64,000 nt of DNA from Oscarella lobularis (Eukaryota; Porifera; Homoscleromorpha; Homosclerophorida; Oscarellidae), in NCBI RefSeq assembly GCF_947507565.1, contig NC_089177.1, positions 3,346,648 to 3,410,647 of the forward strand. The letters are read 5' to 3'. The notes below the pieces were generated by a model. The model did no database searches, was not told the DNA's origin, and saw only the letters and a list, made by a program, of their open reading frames with translations. Positions 1-12,622 of this stretch are shown here, piece by piece. How positions within the stretch are numbered: position 1 is the first letter of the stretch; every line of letters starts with the position of its first letter. Position numbers and translations under genes: made by a program.

Positions 1-1
1 G

Positions 2-1630
<1,629 letters not shown>

Positions 1631-2221
1631 TAGGAAGGGGGAAAAAAAAAGATCCACGAGAGGTGTCAACTTAGCTAAATTCGTGTATATATCTCTGTTG
1701 CTTGGGGGGAACCCACACTCTATTGTATTCGTTTATTTCGTCTCGGGACTCGTACTGAAAATCGTATGTGTTTCTAGTCAGCAGAACGGGCGGTTTCGGT
1801 GAGAAGCGCATCATCTGTATTCCTACTATTGCACTGGGTAAAAAATTATAGCGACTCGTTTTTGCGTGCGTGTGTAGTCAGGCTTTGTTTCTATTCTCGC
1901 GGCGCTGCATGCTCTTAAAATCCCTTGTTTGGTCTTCGCTGTGCCTGTTTCTAGGCAAGATCGACTCTGACGTCTTTCTCTGCGTTCCACCACGGTGGGT
2001 CCTTTGCTAAAAAATGCGATTTACGGAGGGTATAGTGTTCTAATGATATATTGAGTGCGTGTATGTGACTTGTGGGATTGACTTCAGATATTGTGTGCAC
2101 CGAGACGTGTGGAGAAGACGTGCTTCGGACGGGGGGAAAGGCTGTATCATTTTTTGGTAGATCTGCTTTTATATATATAAAGTATATGTATATATATAAT
2201 ATAGAAATTGTTGAATTCTTT
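1631..2221. other. Convergent intergenic stretch, no gene seen
   Basis: Between the PRPF4B stop and the stop of the minus-strand gene. It is AT-rich with a TATA-repeat near 2170-2205. Short open frames here have no recognisable protein features. It probably holds the two 3' UTRs. Confidence 0.5.
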
Positions 2222-3510
2222 TTAGTTGGCGCTTTTTCTTCTGCTAGTCTTTGCATGCCCTTTCGCTTTCGCGCTAGACGGTCGAGTCGTCGTCGTCTCT
2301 CCGCGTCGTTTGCTTTTGGAATGAAACGACACTTGGGATGACGACTGCAACACTAGCGAACATTTCTTTGCCGGTAACGCTTCGTTGCTATAGCACTTGT
2401 CCAAACTCGTAGTGGAATTTCTTCGCGGCAATGTTTTGGAGTTTTTGCAGGTGCTGATTGGGGGAGAGTGATGGGCGGTAAGGAGATTCGGCTTTGAATT
2501 GGTTCGTTGAAGTTGTCGCGCGGCTCTTCGCTGCTTTTCGTGCGAGACCGTTTCCCTTTGCAATCGCGACATTTCTATTAGTTTCTGTTCGAACGCGTCT
2601 TTGACGTCGGCAAAAGCGGGCGGCACGGGAAGAACAGACGGGTACGAAAATGGCGATGCCGCGTCGTCGTCATTCGTCGTTTTTCTGCCGGACAGAAAAT
2701 TGTTATCAGCAGGTAAAACGCTCCTCGTCCATTATTTGGTACTTTTGGGGTCGCACTGATATTGGTGCAGCTGCGACTTGCAGCGCCAGAGGCTCCGTCT
2801 CTCTGCGACGATCCTTCACCGGAACCTCGCGATAGGATTTGATTCCGAGAATGCGTTTGTAGAGCGGAGGGGGTGGCAGTTTACTGTTCACTTGCACGAC
2901 TTCGTAGTCGACCTTTTAGGCAGGTAAGATTAATATGAAAGGAGATTTTGAGCTAAGTGTACTTTTTTTCTTGGATTCTTAGCAATGCGGAAGGATGGGG
3001 GCGCATCTGAGCCACCAGGCTGATGAATTTCTTCTATACGTGTATCGAGAAATTGAGTTTATGCAGGTAAACACCTTATCTTATCACCTCGAGACGATCT
3101 GGCGGTCGTCTCGCTTCCTGGACCCGTTTCGTGTGATGGGTCTGTGAGCCATATTGGCGTTCTGTCGCGAATCTGCACGCGATGGAAATGGCACCAATGC
3201 AAATGGGGCGAGAATTGATGCAGCTCACGTCGTGCACTTGAACTTGCGAGTGGACACTTCGTTTGGGCCGAAGCCCGGTTATTCCCAAAGGCCACACTTC
3301 GTCGGTCCCTGGCTGCCTTTATAATAGAGAGAAAATCCGCTTATTGCGTATTTCCTTAAGTTCTGACGCTTCACTCACTTCGGCACTTGTTTCAGAACGA
3401 AACGACGGAAGAAACGAAACGGCGAATTTCGTCGCTCCGACTGGTTTGTCGATGCAGCGGCGGCAGCGGCGGCGGCGGCGGCAACAGCGGTCGTTCCTTG
3501 CGCTGTCGCC
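2222..3510 (-). CDS. Unrecognised basic Ser/Arg-rich protein
   Basis: I do not recognise the family. Four consecutive segments join in phase on the minus strand: about 3292-3088, 2988-2953, 2916-2734 and 2689-2222. The last ends in a Lys/Arg/Ser-rich tail (RPSSAKAKGHAKTSRRKSAN) and a stop at 2222-2224. A proline-rich stretch (KLPPPPLYKRILGIKSYREV) and a short helix with EKQRRAARQLQR are the most protein-like parts, resembling basic microtubule-associated or ciliary proteins, but that is only an impression. The 5' end is unresolved: an upstream exon near 3400-3510 carries an ATG followed by an alanine run, but its reading phase does not join cleanly to the 3292 exon. Confidence 0.45.
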
Positions 3511-3672
3511 GCCATGAATCCTCCAAACACGCTCTAATGCGGATTAGGCCAAACAAACGCCAATTGGTCCATCATCACGTTTTATTTATGCATGATGAGA
3601 GCAACCCCCCAACGCAAAAACGCAACCCACATGTATCTCTATCTATTCACACCTACATCTAAAGTACGTCCA

Positions 3673-4799
3673 TTAGTCATATTCGGATCCGATGGTTATG
3701 CTTATTTCGTCTCCTAGAACGTTCGTCTCGTGAAACCACCGATTCGTGTCAACAACAACTAAAAAAAAAAGACGGAGATGCCAGGTAAGTTATTGTAACG
3801 TTTTCTTTTTTCGTGTACTTATGTCTCCCGGCTTCATGACTGTCGATATTCTCGGTGGACATTCAAAGTAGCACTCTGGAGGAGGCTCCAGGATCCATTC
3901 CTTTTCGCCACGAATCTGCGCCTGCCAAGACGGTCGTTCCACGGCGTCAATCTAAAAAAAAAACGACGTCAAAGATAGCGACCAAGACTTTTCGGAACTG
4001 ACATGAAGGTGAGCTCCGTAGCCGGGACTGCCCATAAATATCCAATCCGTTTTACTCGTTTCCATGGTATCGCCGAGAAAGTAGGGCTTCGAATAATGCT
4101 TCCTCAACTCGTTACTTACAGAAGAATCGCAATTGCTCCTGAAAAAAATACGTGTCACGTGACCTACAGAATTTATGACGTCACAACTCACCATCCAATG
4201 TACCACGGATCTCCCTTCACGCCCGTTCGCCTCTCCTCGGACATATCGAAAACTTGGCCTAAATTCTCGAACGACGTTCTGTAGGGAAAGAACTGGCAAT
4301 CGCGATCGGTGTTCTCCAAAGCGGGGCTGCCCGGCGCGTACAATTCCCGGAAATAGTCGAAGGAGAAGGTGCGATGGGCCGACCAGCCGCTCGTCGCATT
4401 TCGTATCAAAACGGGTCGACTCGTGTAGGCGAAGCGCGTCGTGAATTCTTCCTCGCTCACGTTGTAGACGATTTCGATTGACGTCATATTTCGACAGATA
4501 TCGCAATCGACGTACGGTCGCATCATGTCCGCGATCGGTTCGATATTATCGAATAGGCACGGCTGCTTTTGCAGTTCGATGCCGAACGTGCGGCTGAGAA
4601 GCGACGGCAAGTCGACGAGACCGTAGTTCGCTTCGAGACCGATTGCAACAAGGGAGAGGAGAATTCCGGCGAGGATCAACGCTGAGACGTGTCGGCTGCG
4701 TCTTGCGAGACGTTTTACGGTGGGTAGACGAGAAATTTCTTCGTCGGTAAGTCCTCGAGACTTTGCTTCGGCGAGAATGTCGCTGAATTTCTTTTCCAT
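3673..4799 (-). CDS. Membrane-anchored JmjC/cupin-type oxygenase
   Basis: Predicted Fe(II)/2-oxoglutarate-dependent oxygenase of the JmjC/cupin_8 type. Exons 4192-4799, 4003-4138, 3819-3951 and 3673-3758 sum to 963 nt (320 aa) with all phases compatible. A hydrophobic segment at about residues 40-58 (ALILAGILLSLVAIGL) after a basic stretch predicts a type II membrane anchor. The catalytic pocket is seen as GAHLHID, the HxD iron motif assembled across the exon 2/3 junction, followed by PSWQAQI and EKEWIL, and a distal histidine in RWFHETN. The gene starts only 41 bp from the divergent alpha-galactosidase gene. Substrate cannot be predicted: JMJD5, FIH and TYW5 relatives share this fold. No N-linked context or ER retrieval signal decides the compartment. 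Confidence 0.82.
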
Positions 4800-4840
4800 G
4801 TTTTGAAGTAAAGTGCGCTAGGCTCGCTCCTCTTTTGAGC

Positions 4841-7023
4841 ATGTTTCGCGTTCTTTTTTTGTTGGCTTTCTGGGCTTGCACGGTTGCAGGCTGGGACAAC
4901 GGTTTAGCTCGAACTCCGCCTCTCGGATACAGCACGTGGAATTTCTTTCCTCGCGTCGCAATAAACGAGACGACTTGCTACGAACAAGTCGACGCCATAG
5001 TCGAGACAGGCGAGCCAATAGAACGAAAAAGCGCGCATCTCACATGCTCTCAGGACTGCGAGATTTGGGCTACACGGTCTTCGTCGTCGACGAGCCGTGT
5101 TTCGTGGGACGAAATAAGAACGGGAGTCTAATCGAAAACACGACGACTTGGCCTCGCGGACTCAAGGCATTCGGCGACTATCTTCACGCAAGGCGAGAGA
5201 AAAAAAGACGACGAGTGCATTTTCTTATTGAGAAAAAAAATTTCGCGTATTTTTTTGTCGTAGAGGAATGAAATTGGGGATTTATACCGATCAAGGCCCG
5301 TTGACGTGCGGTCGTTGCGTGGCGAGCGAAGGACACGAGATGCAAGACATGGCTCAGTTTGCCGCGATGGGAGCGGATTACATCAAAGTCGACAGGTAGA
5401 ATATTGATTTGATTAAATATATTAATAATTGGTCTACTGGGAAGTTGCAATCGAGATGTCGAACCGGAGCACTGGGCCGTCTTTCGAGACGCAATCAATG
5501 CCACGGGACGTCCCATGGTCTTTAGCATTATTGCTCAAGGCCAGAAGGAGTCGTGGACTTGGGGAAATGCCACTGGTAAGAAGACATACTATATATACAC
5601 ATATTTTATCACGTGGCATATTTACACAGGAAACTTGTGGAGAACCACGCATGATATAATGAATTCGTTCGGTGGATTCACTTCTAATCTGGACGCGCAG
5701 GTTGAACCGAATTGTTTATAAATAATTATTTGAATTGACGTTTAGGAGTCCGTAGCTGACATAGACAAGTATGCAGGACCTGGAGCGTGGAACGGTGTGC
5801 AAAAAAATATTTAGTAGATACGCCGCGTTTTAATTAAATCATTCGATGATCTAAGATCCTGACATGTTGATTGTTGGAACGAAGACGAATCACGGAGGTT
5901 CTGGTATAACTGTCGCCGAAGCCAGAGCCCACTTTAGTCTGTGGTAAAATAGACGCGAGGTTCATGAAAAAACAAGCAAACAAAGTACGTACGCGTGTAG
6001 GTCTGTCTTAAAATCGCCGCTGCTGATCAGTGCGGATATGACTATGATTGATCCCGACTTTTTGGACATACTAAAGAATGAGGAAGTGCTTGCCGTCAAT
6101 CAAGACAATCTAGGTGTGCAGGCTAAGAAAATTCGGGGCCCAAGTCTCGGTTTGACTCTTTCTCCCTGCCAAAGGTAAGAGTTTTATTTTGTTTTATTTT
6201 TATTTATTTTTTATAATCAAGTGGTAATGAATTTCAAATGTGGGCGATGAATCGTTCTGGCGCTATTGTGAATTCAAAGGCAAATCAATGTCTGTCTGTT
6301 TATGTGAGGTTCTCGTTGAATTCACGTGGACATTCTTCTCTAAGAGTTTTTGTTGTTGTATCTTTAGGGCTGTAGCATTCATGCTGGAGCGGCAGCGATC
6401 ATGTTTGAATGCTTTCCTTCGGGAAACTCGTGCAACTATAAAAACCAGGTACGGTAGTACATACAGATAAGGGAGATGGGGGAGCAAGAATAGTTTTTTT
6501 AGTTGTGGCACTTTGACACTTCTACGGGACATCTGATAGCAAACATTTCATCTCTGTGTCTCAGCTGGGATTTAGATCAGGTCAACTGCTCCACTTCTGA
6601 TGATACAAGCTGGTCATACGTTGTACGTTAGCACATTGACACAAAGAAAGGAAATGATTTTTTAATGGATTAGGATAATCAACTGATTGCCGGTAATGAC
6701 ACTAGCAAATGCCTCACACTTCCGGGTGAAACATCCCAAGGAGAAATCTACGCAGGACCGTTGGAATGGGGAGCATTTGCCGCCGTTCTTTTCAACAGAG
6801 AAACAAAGGGAATGAACATGACATTGAGGTATAAAACCGATCATAGATTATTTATTTATTTATTCATTTTATTTTCTTCAGTTTTACGGATATTGGATTG
6901 ACTAACGAGACGCAGTGCGGAGTGCGCGATTTGTGGATGCACAAGGATCTCGGAATTTTCACCGGATCAGTCTCCCTGGAAGTGGATCCACACGACGTTC
7001 GTATGATTACACTCATGCCATGA
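4841..7023 (+). CDS. Secreted GH27 alpha-galactosidase with ricin-type lectin domain
   Basis: Glycoside hydrolase family 27 (melibiase); removes terminal alpha-galactose. The protein begins with a signal peptide (MFRVLFLLAFWACTVAG) followed directly by the family opening WDNGLARTPPLGYSTWN. Later exons give KLGIYTDQG, the nucleophile motif YIKVDSC, GRPMVFSI, GPGAWNDPDMLIVG and the C-terminal beta domain ending before TGA at 7021-7023. Between catalytic and C-terminal parts a segment with CLSVYGCSIHAG, QLWHF and CLSWD motifs looks like a ricin B (QxW) trefoil. Two introns, after 5009 and after 5192, appear to use GC-AG splice sites because only those keep the frame. Lysosomal GLA/NAGA of vertebrates lack the trefoil, so this more resembles plant- or microbe-style secreted enzymes; substrate preference is not visible. 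Confidence 0.9.
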
Positions 7024-7083
7024 TATTGAATCACTTCGTTTTCTTTTTTTTATTTTTTGCTGCTACTTTTTTTACTTTTGTGG

Positions 7084-7862
7084 CTAGGGTAGCGCTCGTT
7101 TTTGTCTTTGGTGTTCTTCTTCTGCGTGCACTCGTAACTCGCGCATGTGATCCAACGCCTTGGTAAGAAAAGGTCGAATCGTATTGATTTCCATAATCGT
7201 TAAATTCGTCAGCTAAGAAAAAGAAGAAGAAGAAACGTCAGTTTATTTTGCTCAAGGATGTTTTTCTCAGCTCACTTCCGCCGTCGTGGCTTGACTTCGA
7301 ACCATTTGGTCAATACTTTTTCGCAATTTGGCAATGCGAGTGTCCCAAATGTCCTTCACCAGTGTCCTCACCAGATCGGCATCTGGAATATCGTCACTGG
7401 CACTGAAATTCGTCGCGGTAAAAAATCAAACTTCGCTATATAAAAAATCAATAGTCACTTATTGAGTAGAGACATTGCCGTTTCCATGTAGTATTCGGAC
7501 GGCATAGCAGTGAAAACGGGCGAAGCGACTTCGTTCTGTTTCGTCTCGGTTAGAGGCTCTAATCATCGGAAGTAACGCTTGTGCTCAGTCTACGGACGGT
7601 TTTTTACCAACGGCCATCCAGTCTGGAGCTTTAATTCGACACTTTTGGCGTTTCTTTAGATGAATTGCAAGCCAAAAGGGCACTTCCGTTGGCAGGGATG
7701 GGTTAAACGGGCCGAATTCGCCCTGGAAACGATTTCTACCTCGAAACGAAAGGTTATCGAGCTGTCGCTCACCTCGATCATATATATTTTGTTCTCGCTA
7801 AAGTTTGGTATTATAGTGATCAATTGTTTCTCGGCGAGAAATTCGACTTCGTCCGCATTCAT
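7084..7862 (-). CDS. GINS2: GINS complex subunit Psf2
   Basis: Subunit of the GINS tetramer in the CMG replicative helicase. The first exon encodes [21 protein letters not shown], almost the vertebrate start. The next exons give [31 protein letters not shown], then [32 protein letters not shown] and the final exon with [20 protein letters not shown] and a short basic tail (TAG at 7084-7086). All junctions are phase-compatible. Length is close to the usual 185-200 aa. The start codon is 106 bp from the divergent septin gene, and the stop is 60 bp from the convergent alpha-galactosidase stop. Confidence 0.94.
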
Positions 7863-7968
7863 CGCGGACTTTTGGGCTATCTAACGAATGACGTAGGCTC
7901 ACGCGCGCTATTGTAGACACAACGTCGGCTCCCTTGTGCGAATTCTTTCCCTTGACGAGCATCGCGAA

Positions 7969-10322
7969 ATGGCAAGCGGTAAGTAGACTCGCGTCGCATC
8001 GACGCGCGATTGCTAAGCTACATTCGTTTTATAATCTCCCGCCCCTCGAACGCCGCTTATTTCGTCTTTTTGTCGTACAGCGACGGTAAGAAACGAGGAA
8101 AAAAAAGTCAGCGTTCGCACGATCGCGATTTCTCGTCGCTTAGACACGCGAATTAGAAGGCTACGTCGGCTTCGCGAATCTGCCGAACCAAGTCTTTCGA
8201 AAATCGGTCAAGAGAGGATTCGAGTTCACGCTCATGGTCGTCGGTAAGAAAGGAGAGAAGGTCTCGATCGAAATCGCGCGTGCGCGCGCGCGCGCCGAGG
8301 CCGCGGCCGCGCTGAAATGCTCGACACTCGATTCTAGGTCGTTCGGGTCTCGGCAAATCGACGCTAGTCAATTCGCTCTTTCTCACCGATCTTTACTGCG
8401 ATTCCGTTTATCCGGAGCCGCCGAAGCGAATACCGAAGACTACGGAGGTAAGAGCGAGCAATTAGAGCGAGAGTTTGGATGCGAATGTCCAAGGGAGGGT
8501 GGCGGGATCGGGTTCAATATATCGATCGTGGGAGCGTAGTAACACGACGGCTCCGGCGCGTCTCCTTCTGTTTTTTCTCTACGCGCGCGTCTAATCGATT
8601 GGCTGCGGTTGCGCGATCGCTTAGATTCAAGCGTCGACGGTCGAAATGAAGGAAGGCGGCGTGCGATTGCGTCTCACGATCGTCGATACGCCAGGATTCG
8701 GCGACGTCGTGAACAACGGGCATTGGTAAGACCGGTCTTTTGACCGAAAAGCTGTGAAAGGAAGTCCCGGCGGTCGGGCGGTTTGTCTTCTTCAGCTGGC
8801 AGCCGATAATCGACCACGTGAATACCCAGTTCGAGGACTACTTGAACGCGGAGTCGCGCGTAAGTCGGCAGCTGATCAAGGACACGCGAATTCAGTGTTG
8901 TCTCTACTTCATCGCCCCGTCTGGCCACGGGTAAGCCCACGAAGCTCTCATACGTCATCCATTCAGTCATTGTGCCGGGTAGACTGAAGCCCCTTGATAT
9001 CGAATGCATGAAACAGCTCCATGAGAAAGTAAGTGGGGGCCCCACCGGTCCCCGTTGTTGTTTTAACGCGACGCGACATAAAAGGTCAACATCGTCCCCA
9101 TCATCGCGAAAGCAGACACGCTTACGCCAGAGGAGTGCGCCCAATTCAAGAAGGCCGTCATGCGGGACATCGCGGCGAATCATATAAAAATCTACGATTT
9201 TCCCGATCTCGAAGGCGAAGACGCCGACGAAATTGCGGCGAATAAAAAGCTAAAAGTAGAAAAAAAAAATACGGGGGGGAGGGGGATTCTCTTCGAAGAA
9301 AAAAAACGTTTCTAGGAGTCGATTCCTTTCGCTGTGGTGGGCAGCAACGCGATAATAATAGACGAGAAAGGAAAACGATGTCGAGGCCGGAAGTATCCGT
9401 GGGGCGTGGTCGAAGGTAAGGAATGTCGTTTTTTTCTTCCTTTCGAATTGAGAGGTCTCTCTAGTCGAGAATTCCGATCATTGCGACTTTACGACGTTGA
9501 GAAATATGCTAATCAGGTGCGTGGGGAAGTTCTTTGTCGTTGTTGAGTCTGTTGGGGAAAAAGTGGGCGTGGTCGCGCGTTGCATAGGACGCACATGCAA
9601 GATTTGAAGGACGTGACGAACGACGTTCACTACGAGAACTATCGCGCGCAGAGGCTCGCCGAAGTGATTAGTCCGTCTGAGAAGCACGAATTGCCGTCTA
9701 GGTGGGAGGGGGAGGGGGGTGGGGGGAAACGAGAGTTGGATTTTTTCGTTTTTAGAAATCCCATGGCTCAGATTGAGTTCGAGAAGCAGGAACACGAGGC
9801 GAAAATGCGCAAAATGGAAGAAGAAATGGAGCAGGTGTTCGCTCAAAAGGTCATGGAAAAGCAACAGAAATTGAAAGAATCTGAAGCTGACGTAAGGGAA
9901 TCCTTAGAGAGAGAGGAAGAGTTCACTCAATTAATACATAATACAATAGAGATAGGATAATCGGTTCTTCAATAATTAATTCAATAATTAATTAATTATG
10001 TGTTGCATGCAGCTGAAACGTCGTCACGATCAGATGATGGCATCTTTGGACAAGCAGCAGCGGGAATTGGACGACAAGCGTCGTCACTTTGAACAGGACA
10101 AGGCCGACTTTGAAGCTCAGCAGAGGAAATATCAGCAGGAACAGGAGGCTTTCCAATCGCAAAAACAAGGGTCTGTAAAGTGAGTTTTAGGGGGCGGGAG
10201 TATGCTTAGAGAACCCCCCAAAACGAAGCAAATATTAGAATATGAATTTATCTAGTGACTGTCATTGCATTTCTAGGAAAAATGACAAGATCAAGACTCA
10301 CAAGAGGGGGATTTTCACCTGA
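7969..10322 (+). CDS. SEPTIN7: Septin 7-type GTPase
   Basis: Filament-forming GTPase of the septin cytoskeleton. The polybasic alpha-0 start and core are seen as [12 protein letters not shown], the P-loop GRSGLGKST (Arg where most septins have Glu), the G3 motif DTPGFGD, the G4 motif [10 protein letters not shown], and the septin unique element around [14 protein letters not shown] long C-terminal coiled coil follows ([17 protein letters not shown] onward), as in SEPT7. The N-terminus needs a 5-nt exon at 8081-8085 to keep frame between the ATG exon (7969-7978) and the exon after 8143. Stop is TGA at 10320-10322 after a basic tail. The gene is head-to-head with GINS2. Confidence 0.94.
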
Positions 10323-10948
10323 GCTGCCCAACGTGGTTTCTTTAGTCACTCTACTCTCTTTGTGGTTTGTGTCTTTTTCTGTGTATGTGCTGGCAAGAAC
10401 AATGGATAAAGCTAAATTTAGGTATTCTTGCACTTAAAACCCATTTGAGCTTGAGACTTAGATATTTTAGAGCGCATGTGTTCACCTTATTGAGAAACGG
10501 GGCCTATTGAACGGTTGTCTTAGCGCGCTTCGGTTCGTCGCGTCGAGCCAATCAGCGCAAGCGCATTAATTGCGGTCAGAGAAGGCGTTTGCTTAGCGCG
10601 CTTCGTTTTATCGGGAACAAACCAATCAGCGTCGAGACGGTTGAGGAGTCGATTGCTCGAGCTGAACTTCTCCGTGTAGCAAAGGACAGGACAGCGATTG
10701 GTTAGCCACGCGACGACTATTTTATTATCGGGATTCATCATTGGTGCGTCTGCGCAAGGAGGGGGAGGGGCTCCGGTCACACCTCGCCTATACCTTTTTG
10801 ATAGTGAACGTCGCGAGACGCGAGTCCCGTAGACTAGATCTGTTACAAGCTCCGTTATGATTCAGCCTTCTCGTTAGCAAATTAGTATCAGGAAATTCCT
10901 AAAGGGGACCCCTAAACAAAACATCTAAAACCCTTTTCTCGTAGACGA
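10323..10948. promoter_or_regulatory. Intergenic/promoter stretch with CCAAT repeats
   Basis: No gene seen. Two copies of TTAGCGCGCTTCG (about 10519 and 10594) and two copies of CCAATCAGCG (about 10549 and 10621) form a direct duplication of roughly 75 bp upstream of the CxxC-module gene. CCAAT motifs suggest an NF-Y type promoter; this is inference. Confidence 0.45.
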
Positions 10949-12599
10949 ATGGCACATGCGAATGCGTACGCATGCTTTTCGTGCGGCGAACGTCACCCAG
11001 ATCGCTTCGTTCGCTACCTTCCCTCATTCAAACCCGTTTCTCTCGCGTCACCGACCCCCGAACGCCCGTACATCTCCGAATGGCGTCGCGCGCGCTGCTT
11101 CGCCGAAGCGGAAACCGGTTCCCTCTGCGTCTTCTGCTTCAAAGACCTCCACGACCAGTGGCTTCGATTCGAATCGAGCAAAATCCCGATCGCCGATCGA
11201 CGCTATTGCCTTCGAAAGGACGCGCCATCGCGAATGGGCGACGGAGTCTGCTATCTGTGCGGAGGCGTCTTTCCTCTAGCGTCCATGTTTCGCCTCTCGC
11301 AGACCTATTACCCGTTTCTGGCGCGCTATCCCGTACCGCGCGGCGCCGTGCCCATTGATTCTAAGGGTCACGTGGTCACGTGCGATATGTGCCGAACCGC
11401 CGTCTACGTCCAGTGGAAGACGTTCGAAGAGTCCGGCATCAAGGAGCCCAATCGACTTTTTGTACTTCACATAGGCGACGTCGACGTCAGATTTTCCGTT
11501 GCTACGCTACCAAATAAGGTAAAAACAAAACGAGTCTCTCATTCGAATTATAGATTTTGAATTTTTAGATTCACTCGTGGTCGTCGCGTTATTACTCCGT
11601 TCCCATGGCAACGTCAACGCTACCTCCGACGACGACGACGACGACGACAACGACCATGCCCACGCTCACGTCGACGTGTTTTCTCTGCGGCAAAGTCGTC
11701 GTTCTGAAAGCCCTTCGACAAGTCAAACTCAGCTACTCGCCTTTACCATCGGACACAGGACTCCTTCACTTTCCCTTCCTCAATCGAATTCCGCCTGCCA
11801 AAGGCTCGTCGCCAAGCAACGGCGGCTCCGTATCCACGTGCACGGACTGCCACGCGACGCTAGCCGAACTCAACCGAATTCAACAAGTCAACGAGCCAAT
11901 CAGCGCGACGACGACCTTCTGCTACATCTGTGGCAGTCCGCCCGCCAGCGACCGACTCTACTATCTCCACGCGACGACGACGACGACGACGACGACGAAT
12001 TCCAAAGTGCCGCACTTTCCCGCGCTCGTCGCCGGTCCGCGCGCAAAGGGCAGTCGCGCGCCGGACGCGCGCAATCGCGTGCTCGTCTGCGCCTCGTGTC
12101 GCGTCTCGTGCTACGCGAAGTTTTTCAACTACGAACGCCAAGGCGTGCGCGTGGACGCGCGCGAATACGTTCACAGCTTCGCCTGCTACGTTTGCGGATC
12201 GGGCGGCGCGCTGAAGACGATGCATTGGATTCCGTCGACGCCGATCGAGTCGCGGCCGGATTGCTATCCGTTTTTGACGGCGTTTCAACCGGTGCGCGGC
12301 ACCGCCGAATTGGACGCGCTTGGCTGCGCGCTCGTCTGTACGGGATGTTATAAGTTGTTGCACGGTCAATTTGTTACCATGGAAAAGGCGCGCGTTCCTC
12401 TTCAGTATCGAACGTATACGGTCAATGGGCGCGCGTTTAATTCGCCTAAAGATTGCTTCGCTCACGTAAGAGAAAGAAATCGAAGGTCAGGATTTATGAG
12501 AATGATTTCGTTATTAGAAGGGATTAGTGTCCGCCGCGGATTCGAAAGAAGGTAGGATTCTATATAATTAAGTATTGACTTTCTATGATTTTTCAGTGA
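10949..12599 (+). CDS. Protein with five tandem CxxCG...CxxC zinc-binding-like modules
   Basis: Family not recognised. Exons 10949-11518 and 11569-12465 are in phase; if the next acceptor at 12596 is used, the codon read is TGA (12597-12599). The protein is built from five modules, each opening with CxxCG (CFSCG, CYLCG, CFLCG, CYICG, CYVCG) and closing about 50-65 residues later with CxxC (CVFCF, CDMCR, CTDCH, CASCR, CTGCY), mostly followed by a QW/QF-like helix and an IP..RxY-type motif. Each module therefore supplies four cysteines, as in a zinc ribbon or treble-clef finger. Thr-runs encoded by (ACG)n separate some modules. The PHF21A-like gene starts 24 bp after the candidate stop, so the two may be one gene (a weaker acceptor at 12642 would join them in frame). 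Confidence 0.7.
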
Positions 12600-12622
12600 A
12601 AATTTCGGGTTTGACGACAGTG

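Noticed and set aside
5434-5652. Minus-strand ORFs inside the alpha-galactosidase gene
   Set aside because: Antisense shadows of GH27 exons that have strong family motifs.
11577-12465. Arg-rich frames overlapping the CxxC-module exon
   Set aside because: Alternative frames of GC-rich coding sequence; the CxxC frame has the regular module pattern and correct splice phases.
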